Assembly (NCBI RefSeq): GCF_009762775.1
Contig: NZ_CP046401.1
Location: 4,302,001 to 4,366,000 of the forward strand
DNA: 64,000 nt
Direction of reading: 5' to 3'
Source: Maribellus comscasis
GTDB taxonomy: Bacteria > Bacteroidota > Bacteroidia > Bacteroidales > Prolixibacteraceae
Each line of letters begins with the position of its first letter. The first letter of the stretch is position 1. A program made the translations under genes and the position numbers. Below, in pieces: positions 9,242 through 16,982 of this stretch. The notes beneath the pieces were generated by a model. That model made no database searches, was not told the DNA's origin, and was given only the letters and a program-made list of their open reading frames with translations.

Positions 9242-10306
9242 TTAAAGCCAGTCTTTTCGTTTGAAATAGTACAACATAGCCCCCGCAATAACCACCATCA
9301 GACCAAGCATAATAAAATAGCTGTATTTGAAATGCAACTCGGGCAAAAAGTCAAAATTAGTTCCGTATACTCCTGCAATAAAAGTGAGGGGAATAAATAT
9401 CGATGCAAAAATGGTGAGTACTTTCATCACATCATTTGTTCGATTTCCCACATTTGCGTGGTAAATATTAAGGTAGTCGTTGGTCATGTTGTAGTATATA
9501 TCCACAGCTTCCATTGCCTGCGTCGACAAATCGAGTAAATCTTTAAAAAAAGAGTATGTTTTTTTCTGGATAAATTTTGATTCGGTTTTATTTAGGACGA
9601 GCATCATTTCCTTTAAAGGGAAAACGCTTTTGCGAATAAAACTGACATTCATTTTGAGCCGGTAAATTTTCTGAACAATTTCTTTTCTGGTTTCCGTAAA
9701 TACTTCTTCTTCCATATTTTCAATAACGGCTCCCAAATTTTCAATACTTTGAAGATATCCATCTACCAGGGTATCAATTAAAGCATATGCCAGATAATCC
9801 GGGCCGGTTTTTCTGATTCTTCCTTTATTGTTCCTGATACGCTCGCGCACCGGTTCAAAATAACGTGCTACCCGTTCCTGGAACGTTATTACATAATTGT
9901 TCCCCACTACCATTGAAATATGATCTCCTGCGACCCGGGTATTTTCCTGATCGTATTCCAGAACTTTCAGAAAAACGGTGAGGTTGTTTTCATTTTCAAT
10001 AATTTTTGGACGCTGGTCTGTGTTTAATATGTCTTCCAGTTCAAGTGGCGGGATGGTAAATTTTTCACCAATTTTTTCAATGAGTTGTGTGTCTTGTAAA
10101 CCATATATGTTTATCCATAAAACCGATTCATCGGGAAGACCATTTTGTATTTCATCCAGGTTATCAATCTGTTTCTCAATAAGTGTTTCTTTGTTGTATG
10201 CTATTAAATGGATCTCTGATTTTTCCATTTTTCTGTTCCCGATAAAAATCAGTGAACCGGGTGAAGCACCATGCGAACTTTTGCGGCTTTTTAAAAATCG
10301 TGCCAT
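9242..10306 (-). CDS. corA: CorA-family Mg2+/Co2+ transporter
   Basis: A 354-residue CorA channel. The large N-terminal cytoplasmic domain (1-285) is followed by the long stalk helix and two C-terminal membrane helices (about 292-312 and 328-346). The selectivity signature YGTN, a variant of the usual YGMN, sits between them at about 314-317, followed by the acidic loop FDFLPEL. It forms pentamers in the inner membrane. Its ATG overlaps the stop of the upstream SLC12-like gene by one base (TAATG), which suggests translational coupling. The Thr for Met change in GMN is a common variant and should still conduct divalent cations. Confidence 0.92.
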   Translation of the reverse strand: MARFLKSRKSSHGASPGSLIFIGNRKMEKSEIHLIAYNKETLIEKQIDNLDEIQNGLPDESVLWINIYGLQDTQLIEKIGEKFTIPPLELEDILNTDQRPKIIENENNLTVFLKVLEYDQENTRVAGDHISMVVGNNYVITFQERVARYFEPVRERIRNNKGRIRKTGPDYLAYALIDTLVDGYLQSIENLGAVIENMEEEVFTETRKEIVQKIYRLKMNVSFIRKSVFPLKEMMLVLNKTESKFIQKKTYSFFKDLLDLSTQAMEAVDIYYNMTNDYLNIYHANVGNRTNDVMKVLTIFASIFIPLTFIAGVYGTNFDFLPELHFKYSYFIMLGLMVVIAGAMLYYFKRKDWL

Positions 10307-12525
10307 TATTCAATCTCCTTTTGATATTTGGAATGAACAAACAGGGTTGTTCCAATTGTATCGTATCCTTCAAATAGTTTTTCCTTTTCGTGTTTAACCA
10401 ACTCCTCGCGGACGCCAATTAACGTTAAACCGGCTTTTTCAGAATATTGATTGATGATTGCTTTTCTTGAAACATTTGGCTCCTGTGGAATGATTTTTAT
10501 GTTCTTTGCTGTAATTGGCAGGCGTCCGGAATTTACCAGCTCTTTCATCTTTTGGCGGGTTTCTTCCATTCTTTCGGGCAAACAAATTTCAAAAATCTGG
10601 ATGTACCCTTTCTTCCAGTCCGGGTGACCTAAAATGATAAAACTCAAAAGAATCATCAGGTTTGCATTTTCAGAATCCAGCGAATTTATCCAGACATGGA
10701 TCCCATTTTTAAACGGAATGGATTTCCCGCTGCTCGCTAAAATACAGATGTCAAAATCGCCTGAGTTTACCAACGAGAAATTGTCGATTATATCTTCCAG
10801 ATTATCGGGATTATCTTTGTCGTACTCAAAAATAATCATGTTATTTTCCATGCCGGCAATACCTGGAATTTGTATGGCCTGAGCAATTGCAGAGGTGTAT
10901 GATGGCGAAATAAGCGTGTCGATGTATACATGGTTTCCCACGTCGCTAAACATCGAAAGCAGTCGTTCAGATTCATTTTTTGCTGTTTGAACAGTGGATT
11001 TTGAATAGTAACCTTCGATACGATGCAAATAGGTTCCAAAACCATATTTGAAGGCAATCCAGTTGAGCAACAGAAATGCTTTGTCGCGTTTAAAAGAGTC
11101 TTTCGAAATGCAGATGGCACTGGGACGCCACTCTTTATGTGTTTTTTTACTGTTTTTATTTTGAATCAGAATTTGAAGGTTTCGGTTTAACTGGAAAAGG
11201 GCATTGGTAAAAATGGAGGCAAATCCTTTTCGGTATTTGTGGTAGTGATTAATATAAATATAAATTAAAGAAATAACAGCAAATGAGAGTAGTGCGTAAG
11301 GCGTATTTATTTTAAACATCACCCACACAGCAACCAGAAAACCGGTGAGTGAGATATACCATTTCGACCGAAATGAAGGCCTGTAGGAAGGCGATGAGCC
11401 AAAATGGTTCAGAAAAGAAATCAGACAGAGCGAACCATAAGTAACCATAAAAAACATGGAAATAATAGTGGCAACGGCATTAACATCGCCAAGTGCAACA
11501 AAGATAAACGCAATCACAGCCGTTACAACAGAAGCATTTTTAGGCTCGTTATCTTTTACATTTGCTGCAGCCAGCCAGCGGTTCACTTTTTTAGATGGGA
11601 AAGCATGGTCGAGCGCCAATGCCTGCAATGTTCGTGGAGCTACCATAACCGAACCTAATGCCGACGAAATTGTTGAGGCAGCAAGGCCAAGAGGAATAAC
11701 AATTGCCCCCCCCACAGCAATTTTGCTCATTATTAACTGGTGCTCAATCAAGTCTTCAACGGGCGCCGATTTGGCCAGTTTGTAAACAATAAAAAAGTAA
11801 ATAATCATTCCTGAAATGGTTGCCAGTGTTGTTCCAAGCGGAATAGCGCGGGAAGGTTTTTTCAAATCGCCTGAAAGTCCGACTCCGGCCGTCATTCCTG
11901 TAAATGCAGGAAAAATAATGGCAAAGACAATAAAAAAGTCTTGCGGGTTTCTTAATTCAGCATGCGAAAGACTGTATGTTGTTGAATCAGCATGCCCTGT
12001 TGTTCCGAGAAAAAATAAAACCAGGGAAACCAGCAAAATGGCGACAACAAAATACAAAGCTTTTACACCAAGATTGGCTCCTTTTTTGATGATTAAAATG
12101 GCCAGCAAAGCCATAACAGGCAAGCTGATTACTTGCCTGCGTAAAGCAAAGTTGTACTTTTCCTGCAGAAAGTTAAACAGAAATTCAAAGGATTCGGTAA
12201 AGGCAATAACGTAAAACGCAACACTTATAGCTTGAGACATAAACAAGGCGATCCCGATTGTTGCACCAATATTTAATCCAAAGGAGCGTGAAATAATAAA
12301 GTATTCTCCTCCACCTTCAACACGTTTGTTTGTGGCAATTTCCGAAATGGCTAAAGCTGTTGGAATAGTGACAAGATGACCTAAAAAGATAATTAGTATC
12401 ACTCCCCAGAAACCCAGCGTTCCCACTGCGTAGCCAAAGCGCAAAAACAGAATTGCTCCTAAAATGGTAGAAATAGCCGTAAAAAATACCGGAGCTGTTC
12501 CAAATTTTTTGGGATTATTATTCAT
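10306..12525 (-). CDS. SLC12-like (cation-chloride cotransporter) APC-superfamily permease
   Basis: A 739-residue inner-membrane transporter. Residues 1-440 contain about 12 membrane helices with the APC-superfamily opening (TILGAILFLRFGYAVGTLGFWG) and the helix-6 motif FPAFTGMTAGVGLSGDLKKPSRAIPLGT typical of SLC12 proteins. The C-terminal 300 residues are cytosolic and resemble the SLC12 regulatory domain (RPSAICISKDS..., then SEKAGLTLIGVREEL). Bacterial homologues are candidates for cation/chloride or amino-acid transport; the substrate is unproven. It is the first gene of a two-gene unit with corA, pointing to a shared role in ion balance. No signal peptide is needed. Confidence 0.82.
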   Translation of the reverse strand: MNNNPKKFGTAPVFFTAISTILGAILFLRFGYAVGTLGFWGVILIIFLGHLVTIPTALAISEIATNKRVEGGGEYFIISRSFGLNIGATIGIALFMSQAISVAFYVIAFTESFEFLFNFLQEKYNFALRRQVISLPVMALLAILIIKKGANLGVKALYFVVAILLVSLVLFFLGTTGHADSTTYSLSHAELRNPQDFFIVFAIIFPAFTGMTAGVGLSGDLKKPSRAIPLGTTLATISGMIIYFFIVYKLAKSAPVEDLIEHQLIMSKIAVGGAIVIPLGLAASTISSALGSVMVAPRTLQALALDHAFPSKKVNRWLAAANVKDNEPKNASVVTAVIAFIFVALGDVNAVATIISMFFMVTYGSLCLISFLNHFGSSPSYRPSFRSKWYISLTGFLVAVWVMFKINTPYALLSFAVISLIYIYINHYHKYRKGFASIFTNALFQLNRNLQILIQNKNSKKTHKEWRPSAICISKDSFKRDKAFLLLNWIAFKYGFGTYLHRIEGYYSKSTVQTAKNESERLLSMFSDVGNHVYIDTLISPSYTSAIAQAIQIPGIAGMENNMIIFEYDKDNPDNLEDIIDNFSLVNSGDFDICILASSGKSIPFKNGIHVWINSLDSENANLMILLSFIILGHPDWKKGYIQIFEICLPERMEETRQKMKELVNSGRLPITAKNIKIIPQEPNVSRKAIINQYSEKAGLTLIGVREELVKHEKEKLFEGYDTIGTTLFVHSKYQKEIE

Positions 12526-12724
12526 TCTGAATTTTAATCAAATATTATGTAAGAAAGTTAAAAAAATGAAAACAGATTTGCTAATAAATAAGGTCAATTT
12601 CACCATATTTATTCTTGAATTAATCTATAAAGAGGGGTTCAGAATCCTTATAGTAACTGGCATTGAGCCGAATGATAAAATTTGCAAAAAATAAAGACTG
12701 AAAAATCAAACAGCTTGTCTGGCT

Positions 12725-13075
12725 TTAGTATTTCGCATATTCTGCCAAACCCATTTTGACCAATTCATCGTTTAATGTAATTTCATTGTCTGCCAGTCTT
12801 ATTGTTCCGATGTAACGACCATACTTACCCACATCCTTGTCTGTTTCAATAATTACTTCAAAGTTATTTGCGGCAATTCTTTGTTCCACAAAAATTTTAG
12901 ACTCCATTCCTCTGGAGTATTCGTCCGAATCTTTTTTTACATTATAAGTTTCAGGAGTATTGATATTCGCGAGCCGAATACGTTGATTTGTGGTGATTTT
13001 AAATCCCAAATCGATAACAACATCAAGCGTGTCTCCGTCAACAATCCTTTTTACTGTAGCTTTATACTGATACAT
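12725..13075 (-). CDS. thermonuclease-fold (SNase-like) nuclease
   Basis: A 116-residue single-domain staphylococcal-nuclease homologue. The family motif VDGDTLDV (D13, D15) and the RIRLANINTPE motif (R34, E42) and GKYGRY (R87) match the catalytic Arg, Glu and Arg of micrococcal nuclease. The usual metal-ligand Asp of the IDTPE motif is Asn here (N39), a conservative change whose effect on Ca2+ binding is unknown. It has no signal peptide, so it appears cytoplasmic, unlike most secreted relatives. It stands alone; a near -7 box (TATATTTA) lies about 17 bp upstream on the minus strand. Confidence 0.85.
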   Translation of the reverse strand: MYQYKATVKRIVDGDTLDVVIDLGFKITTNQRIRLANINTPETYNVKKDSDEYSRGMESKIFVEQRIAANNFEVIIETDKDVGKYGRYIGTIRLADNEITLNDELVKMGLAEYAKY

Positions 13076-13180
13076 GGCACATTAATTTAAATATAAAAGT
13101 TAAGGTATTTTTTTGTTTTTTACTAACAAGCAGAGTTGATTTTTGTTATTTAAGCCCCTGTATTTCAGTGAAAAAATATT

Positions 13181-13188
13181 TATATTTG
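13181..13188 (+). promoter_or_regulatory. -7 box TATATTTG of the kinase triad
   Basis: Exact match to the Bacteroidota -7 consensus TAnnTTTG, 19 bp before the ATG at 13208. The -33 TTTG element is not clear. It would drive the three-gene signalling operon. Confidence 0.5.
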
Positions 13189-13207
13189 ATACTTTGTTCG
13201 AGTTAAT

Positions 13208-13633
13208 ATGAAAGAACAGATTAAGATTTCCAAAATTTCGGAAAACGAATATTTGGTTGGAAATAACATCACTTCCCTAATGAATCCAAACACTATTCTT
13301 GTAGAGGCAGTCGGCGATCAAACGGATGAACTTGCTTTGGCCCTAAAGAAGGTATGCGAGCAACTGGCGGCGCCGGTAACAGGGAAAATAAATTATCTTA
13401 TTGATTTAAACCGATGTGGTAAGAACTCCAAAAAAGCCAGAGCTACGTGGATTGAAATGAATAGCCAGGAGAGAACATCGTTTGTGGCTTTGTATGGTCT
13501 GCATCCGGTTGCAAAGGTTCTGGCAACTTTTATTATGGGGGCATCAGGAAAAAAGAATTTCAGGTTCTTTAACCGTCGGGAGGAAGCCCTTGTATGGTTG
13601 ACTCAAATGAATGGTACGATAAATAACGATTGA
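13208..13633 (+). CDS. SpoIIAA/STAS-like small protein, first gene of the kinase triad
   Basis: A 141-residue soluble protein with alternating beta and amphipathic helix pattern like the SpoIIAA-like (DUF3478/DUF7793-type) proteins of Bacteroidota: a beta strand and short helix at the N-terminus, INYLIDLNRCGK in the centre, then VALYGLHPVAKVLATFIMGASG and a terminal helix EEALVWL. Such proteins are thought to act as small signalling or membrane-associated modules; no enzymatic residues are visible. Its TGA stop overlaps the TTG start of the histidine kinase (TTGA), so the two should be coupled. The same general fold recurs in the third gene at 15060. Confidence 0.65.
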   Translation: MKEQIKISKISENEYLVGNNITSLMNPNTILVEAVGDQTDELALALKKVCEQLAAPVTGKINYLIDLNRCGKNSKKARATWIEMNSQERTSFVALYGLHPVAKVLATFIMGASGKKNFRFFNRREEALVWLTQMNGTINND

Positions 13634-15018
13634 CGTTTTATATAAAATCAAGTAAATTGAAAGATAGACCAGATATAGAACGAATTGAGGAATTGATTGG
13701 TGCTTTAATGAAGGTAGCTCGCGGTGACTACTCCGTTCAGGTTCCGCTTTCAGAGAAGAATGATCATTTGGACGCTTTGGCGATGGGATTCAATTTGATG
13801 GTTGATGACATTGGATCCTCGAAAAAGATTGAGAAAGAGAACAAAAAAATTAAACGCTTAAACAAACAACTTGAGGAGGCAAAAAAGGCCGCTGAGGAGA
13901 GTAATCGTTTAAAATCAATTTTTATTTCCAATTTATCACACGAGATACGAACCCCGATGAACGGCATAATTGGATTTGCCAATCTTTTAAATGAAGATGA
14001 CATTTCTACAGAAACAAGGAAGAATTATACTCAAATAATTGTAAACAGCAGTAATCAGTTACTGCGTATTATTGATGACATCCTTGAGATTTCGAGGCTG
14101 GAAACCAAGCAGGTGAAACTGAATGAACAGGTGGTGAATATAAACGACTTTATGATTGAGCTGTTTAATATTTTTAACCTCAAATCAAAAGAAAGTAAAA
14201 TTCCTATTTATTTAAAAAGAGCTTTGCCCGACGAATTCAGTAACGCCTATACCGATCGATTGAAACTGAGTAAAATTTTGTGTAATTTGTTGGAAAATGC
14301 ATTGAAATTTACAAATTCAGGACACATTGAATTTGGCTATGTTTGTAACGATGCTGAAATTGAGTTTTATGTAAAGGATACCGGAATCGGAATTAATAAA
14401 GAAAAACAAAAGAGTATATTCGGAAGATTTTCACAGGTCGATAGTAAACTTTCAAGAAAGTCAGGAGGCTTAGGGCTTGGATTAGCCATTGCCAGTGAAA
14501 ATGCAGCTTTACTCGGTGGGGAAATAAGAGTCACTTCAAAGGAAGGGAGCGGTTCAACATTTTATCTGTCAATTCCTTTTAAACACGTAAATAAGCAAGT
14601 TGATGATAATAAGACCGGAACTGCAGAACTCAACAACAAATTTAAAATTATCATTGCCGAGGACGAAGAAGTAAATCTTCTTTATTTGGAAACATTATTA
14701 AAAAAGATAAACAGAGACATTCACATTATTCAGGCTTCAAATGGTGAGGAGGCAATAGATTTATGTAAAAGGAACTATCCCGTAGATTTGGTTTTTATGG
14801 ATGTAAAATTACCTGTATTAAATGGATTGGAAGCAACGAGAAAAATAAAACAAATTTATCCGGAGTTGCCTGTCATTGCTCAGTCTGCTTACACTTCAGC
14901 TCGTGAAATTGAAAATGCCAAACAAGCTGGCGTCGACGATTATATAACAAAACCTATAGTAAAAGAGGAGCTGTTTGAGGTGCTGGAAAGGTACATGTAT
15001 GTCAAAAATAATGATTAA
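13630..15018 (+). CDS. hybrid histidine kinase with C-terminal receiver
   Basis: A 462-residue cytoplasmic sensor kinase with no membrane helix. Order: a HAMP-like helical segment (about 15-65), a charged coiled coil (65-95), HisKA with phospho-acceptor H104 in SHEIRTPMNG, HATPase with N-box NLLENALKFT (219-228), G1 box DTGIGI (250-255) and G2 box GGLGLGLA (279-286), then a receiver domain (339-455) with acidic pocket E344/D345, phospho-acceptor D391 (FMDVKLP), and K441. The start is the TTG at 13630, because the first ATG (13708) would cut into the HAMP-like part and the TTG overlaps the previous stop. It lacks a sensory input domain of its own, so input probably comes from the flanking SpoIIAA-like proteins. 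Confidence 0.92.
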   Translation: MTFYIKSSKLKDRPDIERIEELIGALMKVARGDYSVQVPLSEKNDHLDALAMGFNLMVDDIGSSKKIEKENKKIKRLNKQLEEAKKAAEESNRLKSIFISNLSHEIRTPMNGIIGFANLLNEDDISTETRKNYTQIIVNSSNQLLRIIDDILEISRLETKQVKLNEQVVNINDFMIELFNIFNLKSKESKIPIYLKRALPDEFSNAYTDRLKLSKILCNLLENALKFTNSGHIEFGYVCNDAEIEFYVKDTGIGINKEKQKSIFGRFSQVDSKLSRKSGGLGLGLAIASENAALLGGEIRVTSKEGSGSTFYLSIPFKHVNKQVDDNKTGTAELNNKFKIIIAEDEEVNLLYLETLLKKINRDIHIIQASNGEEAIDLCKRNYPVDLVFMDVKLPVLNGLEATRKIKQIYPELPVIAQSAYTSAREIENAKQAGVDDYITKPIVKEELFEVLERYMYVKNND

Positions 15019-15059
15019 GTTTGTTTACTTTTTTGAAGAAAAAAACCAGAAGCAACTTA

Positions 15060-15452
15060 ATGGCTCAAAGTCAGGATACACCCAGTTTCGAATTCAAATG
15101 TAATGTTGAGGATTCGATTTGTATAGCGCGATGTGTTGGCGTTACCGACTATTACAATCTAACTGAAGCTATCCAAAGTTTAATAAATAATCCGGAAATT
15201 AAATCTCATTTCAAATTGATTATAAATCTGATCGAAATGGATTACCATCCGAGTTATGATGAGTTAATGGGAATTGTTGATACACTAAAACTCCTGAAAG
15301 AAACATTTAAGGAAAAAGTGGCTCTTATAACCAGACAAAATCTGAATATTATAGCAAAATTAATCACTATTTACTGTGAATTAGCCGGAATGAAAATGAA
15401 GGCTTTTACAAGTACCGATGATGCAAAAAAATGGGTAACTTCGCCGGACTGA
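15060..15452 (+). CDS. SpoIIAA/STAS-like small protein, third gene of the kinase triad
   Basis: About 130 residues from ATG 15060; an in-frame TTG at 15021 would add a basic leader. The fold pattern is SpoIIAA-like: FEFKCNVEDSICIARCVGV strands, HFKLIINLIEMDY strand before a helix (the position of the STAS phospho-site region), KVALITRQNLNIIAKLITIYCELAG, and a terminal helix DDAKKWV. It follows the hybrid kinase by 41 bp and is likely in the same transcript. It may be a partner or output of the kinase. No catalytic residues are evident. Confidence 0.65.
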   Translation: MAQSQDTPSFEFKCNVEDSICIARCVGVTDYYNLTEAIQSLINNPEIKSHFKLIINLIEMDYHPSYDELMGIVDTLKLLKETFKEKVALITRQNLNIIAKLITIYCELAGMKMKAFTSTDDAKKWVTSPD

Positions 15453-15502
15453 TGAAGTCGAATTAACCATTTGCTTTTCTGAAACCTGTAAATCAAATTC
15501 CA

Positions 15503-16303
15503 ATGAAAATTCTTTCTTTCCTGTTTATCATTTTATTCAGCTTGTTTTATTCATCTCAAATATTTAGTCAGGAAAATAGTTTTGAAGGCTGGGAGTGTAA
15601 GGAATTTTCATTTCGGGGACACGATGCAAAAATTGTTTTTCCGAAGAAAAGTAACGACGGAAAATATTGGGTCTGGCGGGCCCGTTTTTGGAGTCACGAA
15701 CCACAATTGGACAAAGCCCTTCTGGAAGAAGGATTTCACGTAGTTTATGTCGATGTTTCCGGTTTGTACGGAAATGACGAGGCTGTTGCATTATGGAACG
15801 GTTTTTATAAGTTCCTTCGAAAAGAATATCATCTAAATCGCAAAGCGGTTTTAGAAGGAATGAGCCGTGGTGGCCTGATTGTTTATAATTGGGCTTCGCA
15901 AAACACAAAGAAGGTTGCGTGTATTTATGCAGATGCTCCGGTGTGCGATATCAGAAGCTGGCCAGGCGGATTATATGGTGGAATTGGCAGTGAGCCGGAT
16001 TGGGAAGCTTGTTTAGAGGCCTATGATTTGGATGAAAAATCGGTTTTGGATTTTAAGGGAATTCCGATTAACAACGCGGTAAAAATCGCAAAAGCAAATA
16101 TTCCCGCTATTCACGTTTGCGGATTAGCTGATAAAGTAGTTCCTTATTCTGAAAATACTGAGAAATTGGTAGAAAAGTTTGAGGATGCAGGAGGCAAAGT
16201 TGAGCTGATTTTAAAAGAAGGGGTAGGGCACCACCCGCACAGTCTGCAGGATCCCAAACCACTGGTCGATTTTATTTTAAAGAATACCATCAACAGGAAA
16301 TAG
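15503..16303 (+). CDS. secreted alpha/beta hydrolase
   Basis: A 266-residue alpha/beta-hydrolase with an N-terminal signal peptide (MKILSFLFIILFSLFYSSQIFS-QE). The nucleophile elbow is GMSRGG, with Ser at about residue 119; the acid is probably the Asp of GLADKVVPYSE (about 212) and the base the His in GVGHHPHS near 240. It is probably a periplasmic esterase or deacetylase; the substrate is unknown. It is a single-gene unit downstream of the kinase triad, with no clear link to it. Confidence 0.8.
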   Translation: MKILSFLFIILFSLFYSSQIFSQENSFEGWECKEFSFRGHDAKIVFPKKSNDGKYWVWRARFWSHEPQLDKALLEEGFHVVYVDVSGLYGNDEAVALWNGFYKFLRKEYHLNRKAVLEGMSRGGLIVYNWASQNTKKVACIYADAPVCDIRSWPGGLYGGIGSEPDWEACLEAYDLDEKSVLDFKGIPINNAVKIAKANIPAIHVCGLADKVVPYSENTEKLVEKFEDAGGKVELILKEGVGHHPHSLQDPKPLVDFILKNTINRK

Positions 16304-16407
16304 ATTTCTTTTACTGGTACATCAATAATGTTTAGTTCTTTATTTGAACATGAGTTTAATTTGTTTGTTGTTTGAGTACATTGTATAAACTTAAAAACTG
16401 ATATACT

Positions 16408-16800
16408 ATGAGTTATTATTTTAGTAAAGTAGTTGCTGGTAAAAGTTTTGAAGAGGCAGCAGAGTTAGTTACCGATGAGTTAAAAAAAGAAGGTTTCGGA
16501 GTACTTTCTGAGATTAATGTTGGCGAAACATTAAAAAAGAAGCTGAATGTTGATTTTAAAAAGTACAAAATTTTAGGGGCATGCAGTCCTAAACATGCTT
16601 ATCAGGCCTTAACGGCAGAAGATAAAATCGGTGTTTTTCTTCCCTGTAATGTAATTGTTCAGGAAAATGAAAACGGCGATGTTGAGGTTTCGGCTGTAGA
16701 TCCGGTTGCTTCAATGAGTTCGGTGCAAAATGAATCACTTGGCGGTGTTGCCACAGAAATTCAGCAAAAATTAAAAAAGGTAATTGAAAACCTTGGCTGA
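16408..16800 (+). CDS. DUF302 protein
   Basis: A 130-residue single-domain DUF302 protein. Typical features are SFEEAAELVTDELKKEGFGVLSEINVGETLKKKL followed by ILGACSPKHAYQALTAEDKIGVFLPCNVIVQE; the conserved ACSP and LPCN cysteines (about 59 and 80) are present. The biochemical role of DUF302 is unknown; members often sit near redox or stress genes. It has no signal peptide. It is monocistronic, about 180 bp upstream of the SLC13 transporter. Confidence 0.85.
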   Translation: MSYYFSKVVAGKSFEEAAELVTDELKKEGFGVLSEINVGETLKKKLNVDFKKYKILGACSPKHAYQALTAEDKIGVFLPCNVIVQENENGDVEVSAVDPVASMSSVQNESLGGVATEIQQKLKKVIENLG

Positions 16801-16906
16801 ATGACAAAAAACAACCTTTGATTGCTAACCATTTTTACCAGGAGTTTTTGTGTTCCAACCCGATTTTTACTTTTTTATTAGAAATGAATTGTATTGCATT
16901 CCGCTA

Positions 16907-16914
16907 TACTTTTG
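16907..16914 (+). promoter_or_regulatory. -7 box TACTTTTG upstream of SLC13 gene
   Basis: Matches TAnnTTTG, 69 bp before the ATG at 16983. A TTG lies 15 bp upstream of it, closer than the usual -33 spacing, so the assignment is moderate. Confidence 0.35.
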
Positions 16915-16982
16915 TTACATTTAATGCCAGTTGAAAGTATAAGGCTTTTATTCACCATAACTAAAACCTATACCTGTCTGGC

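Noticed and set aside
12464..12694. 76-residue plus-strand frame upstream of the SLC12-like gene
   Set aside because: Starts antisense inside the carrier gene; the remainder (42 codons from ATG 12566) has no recognisable features.
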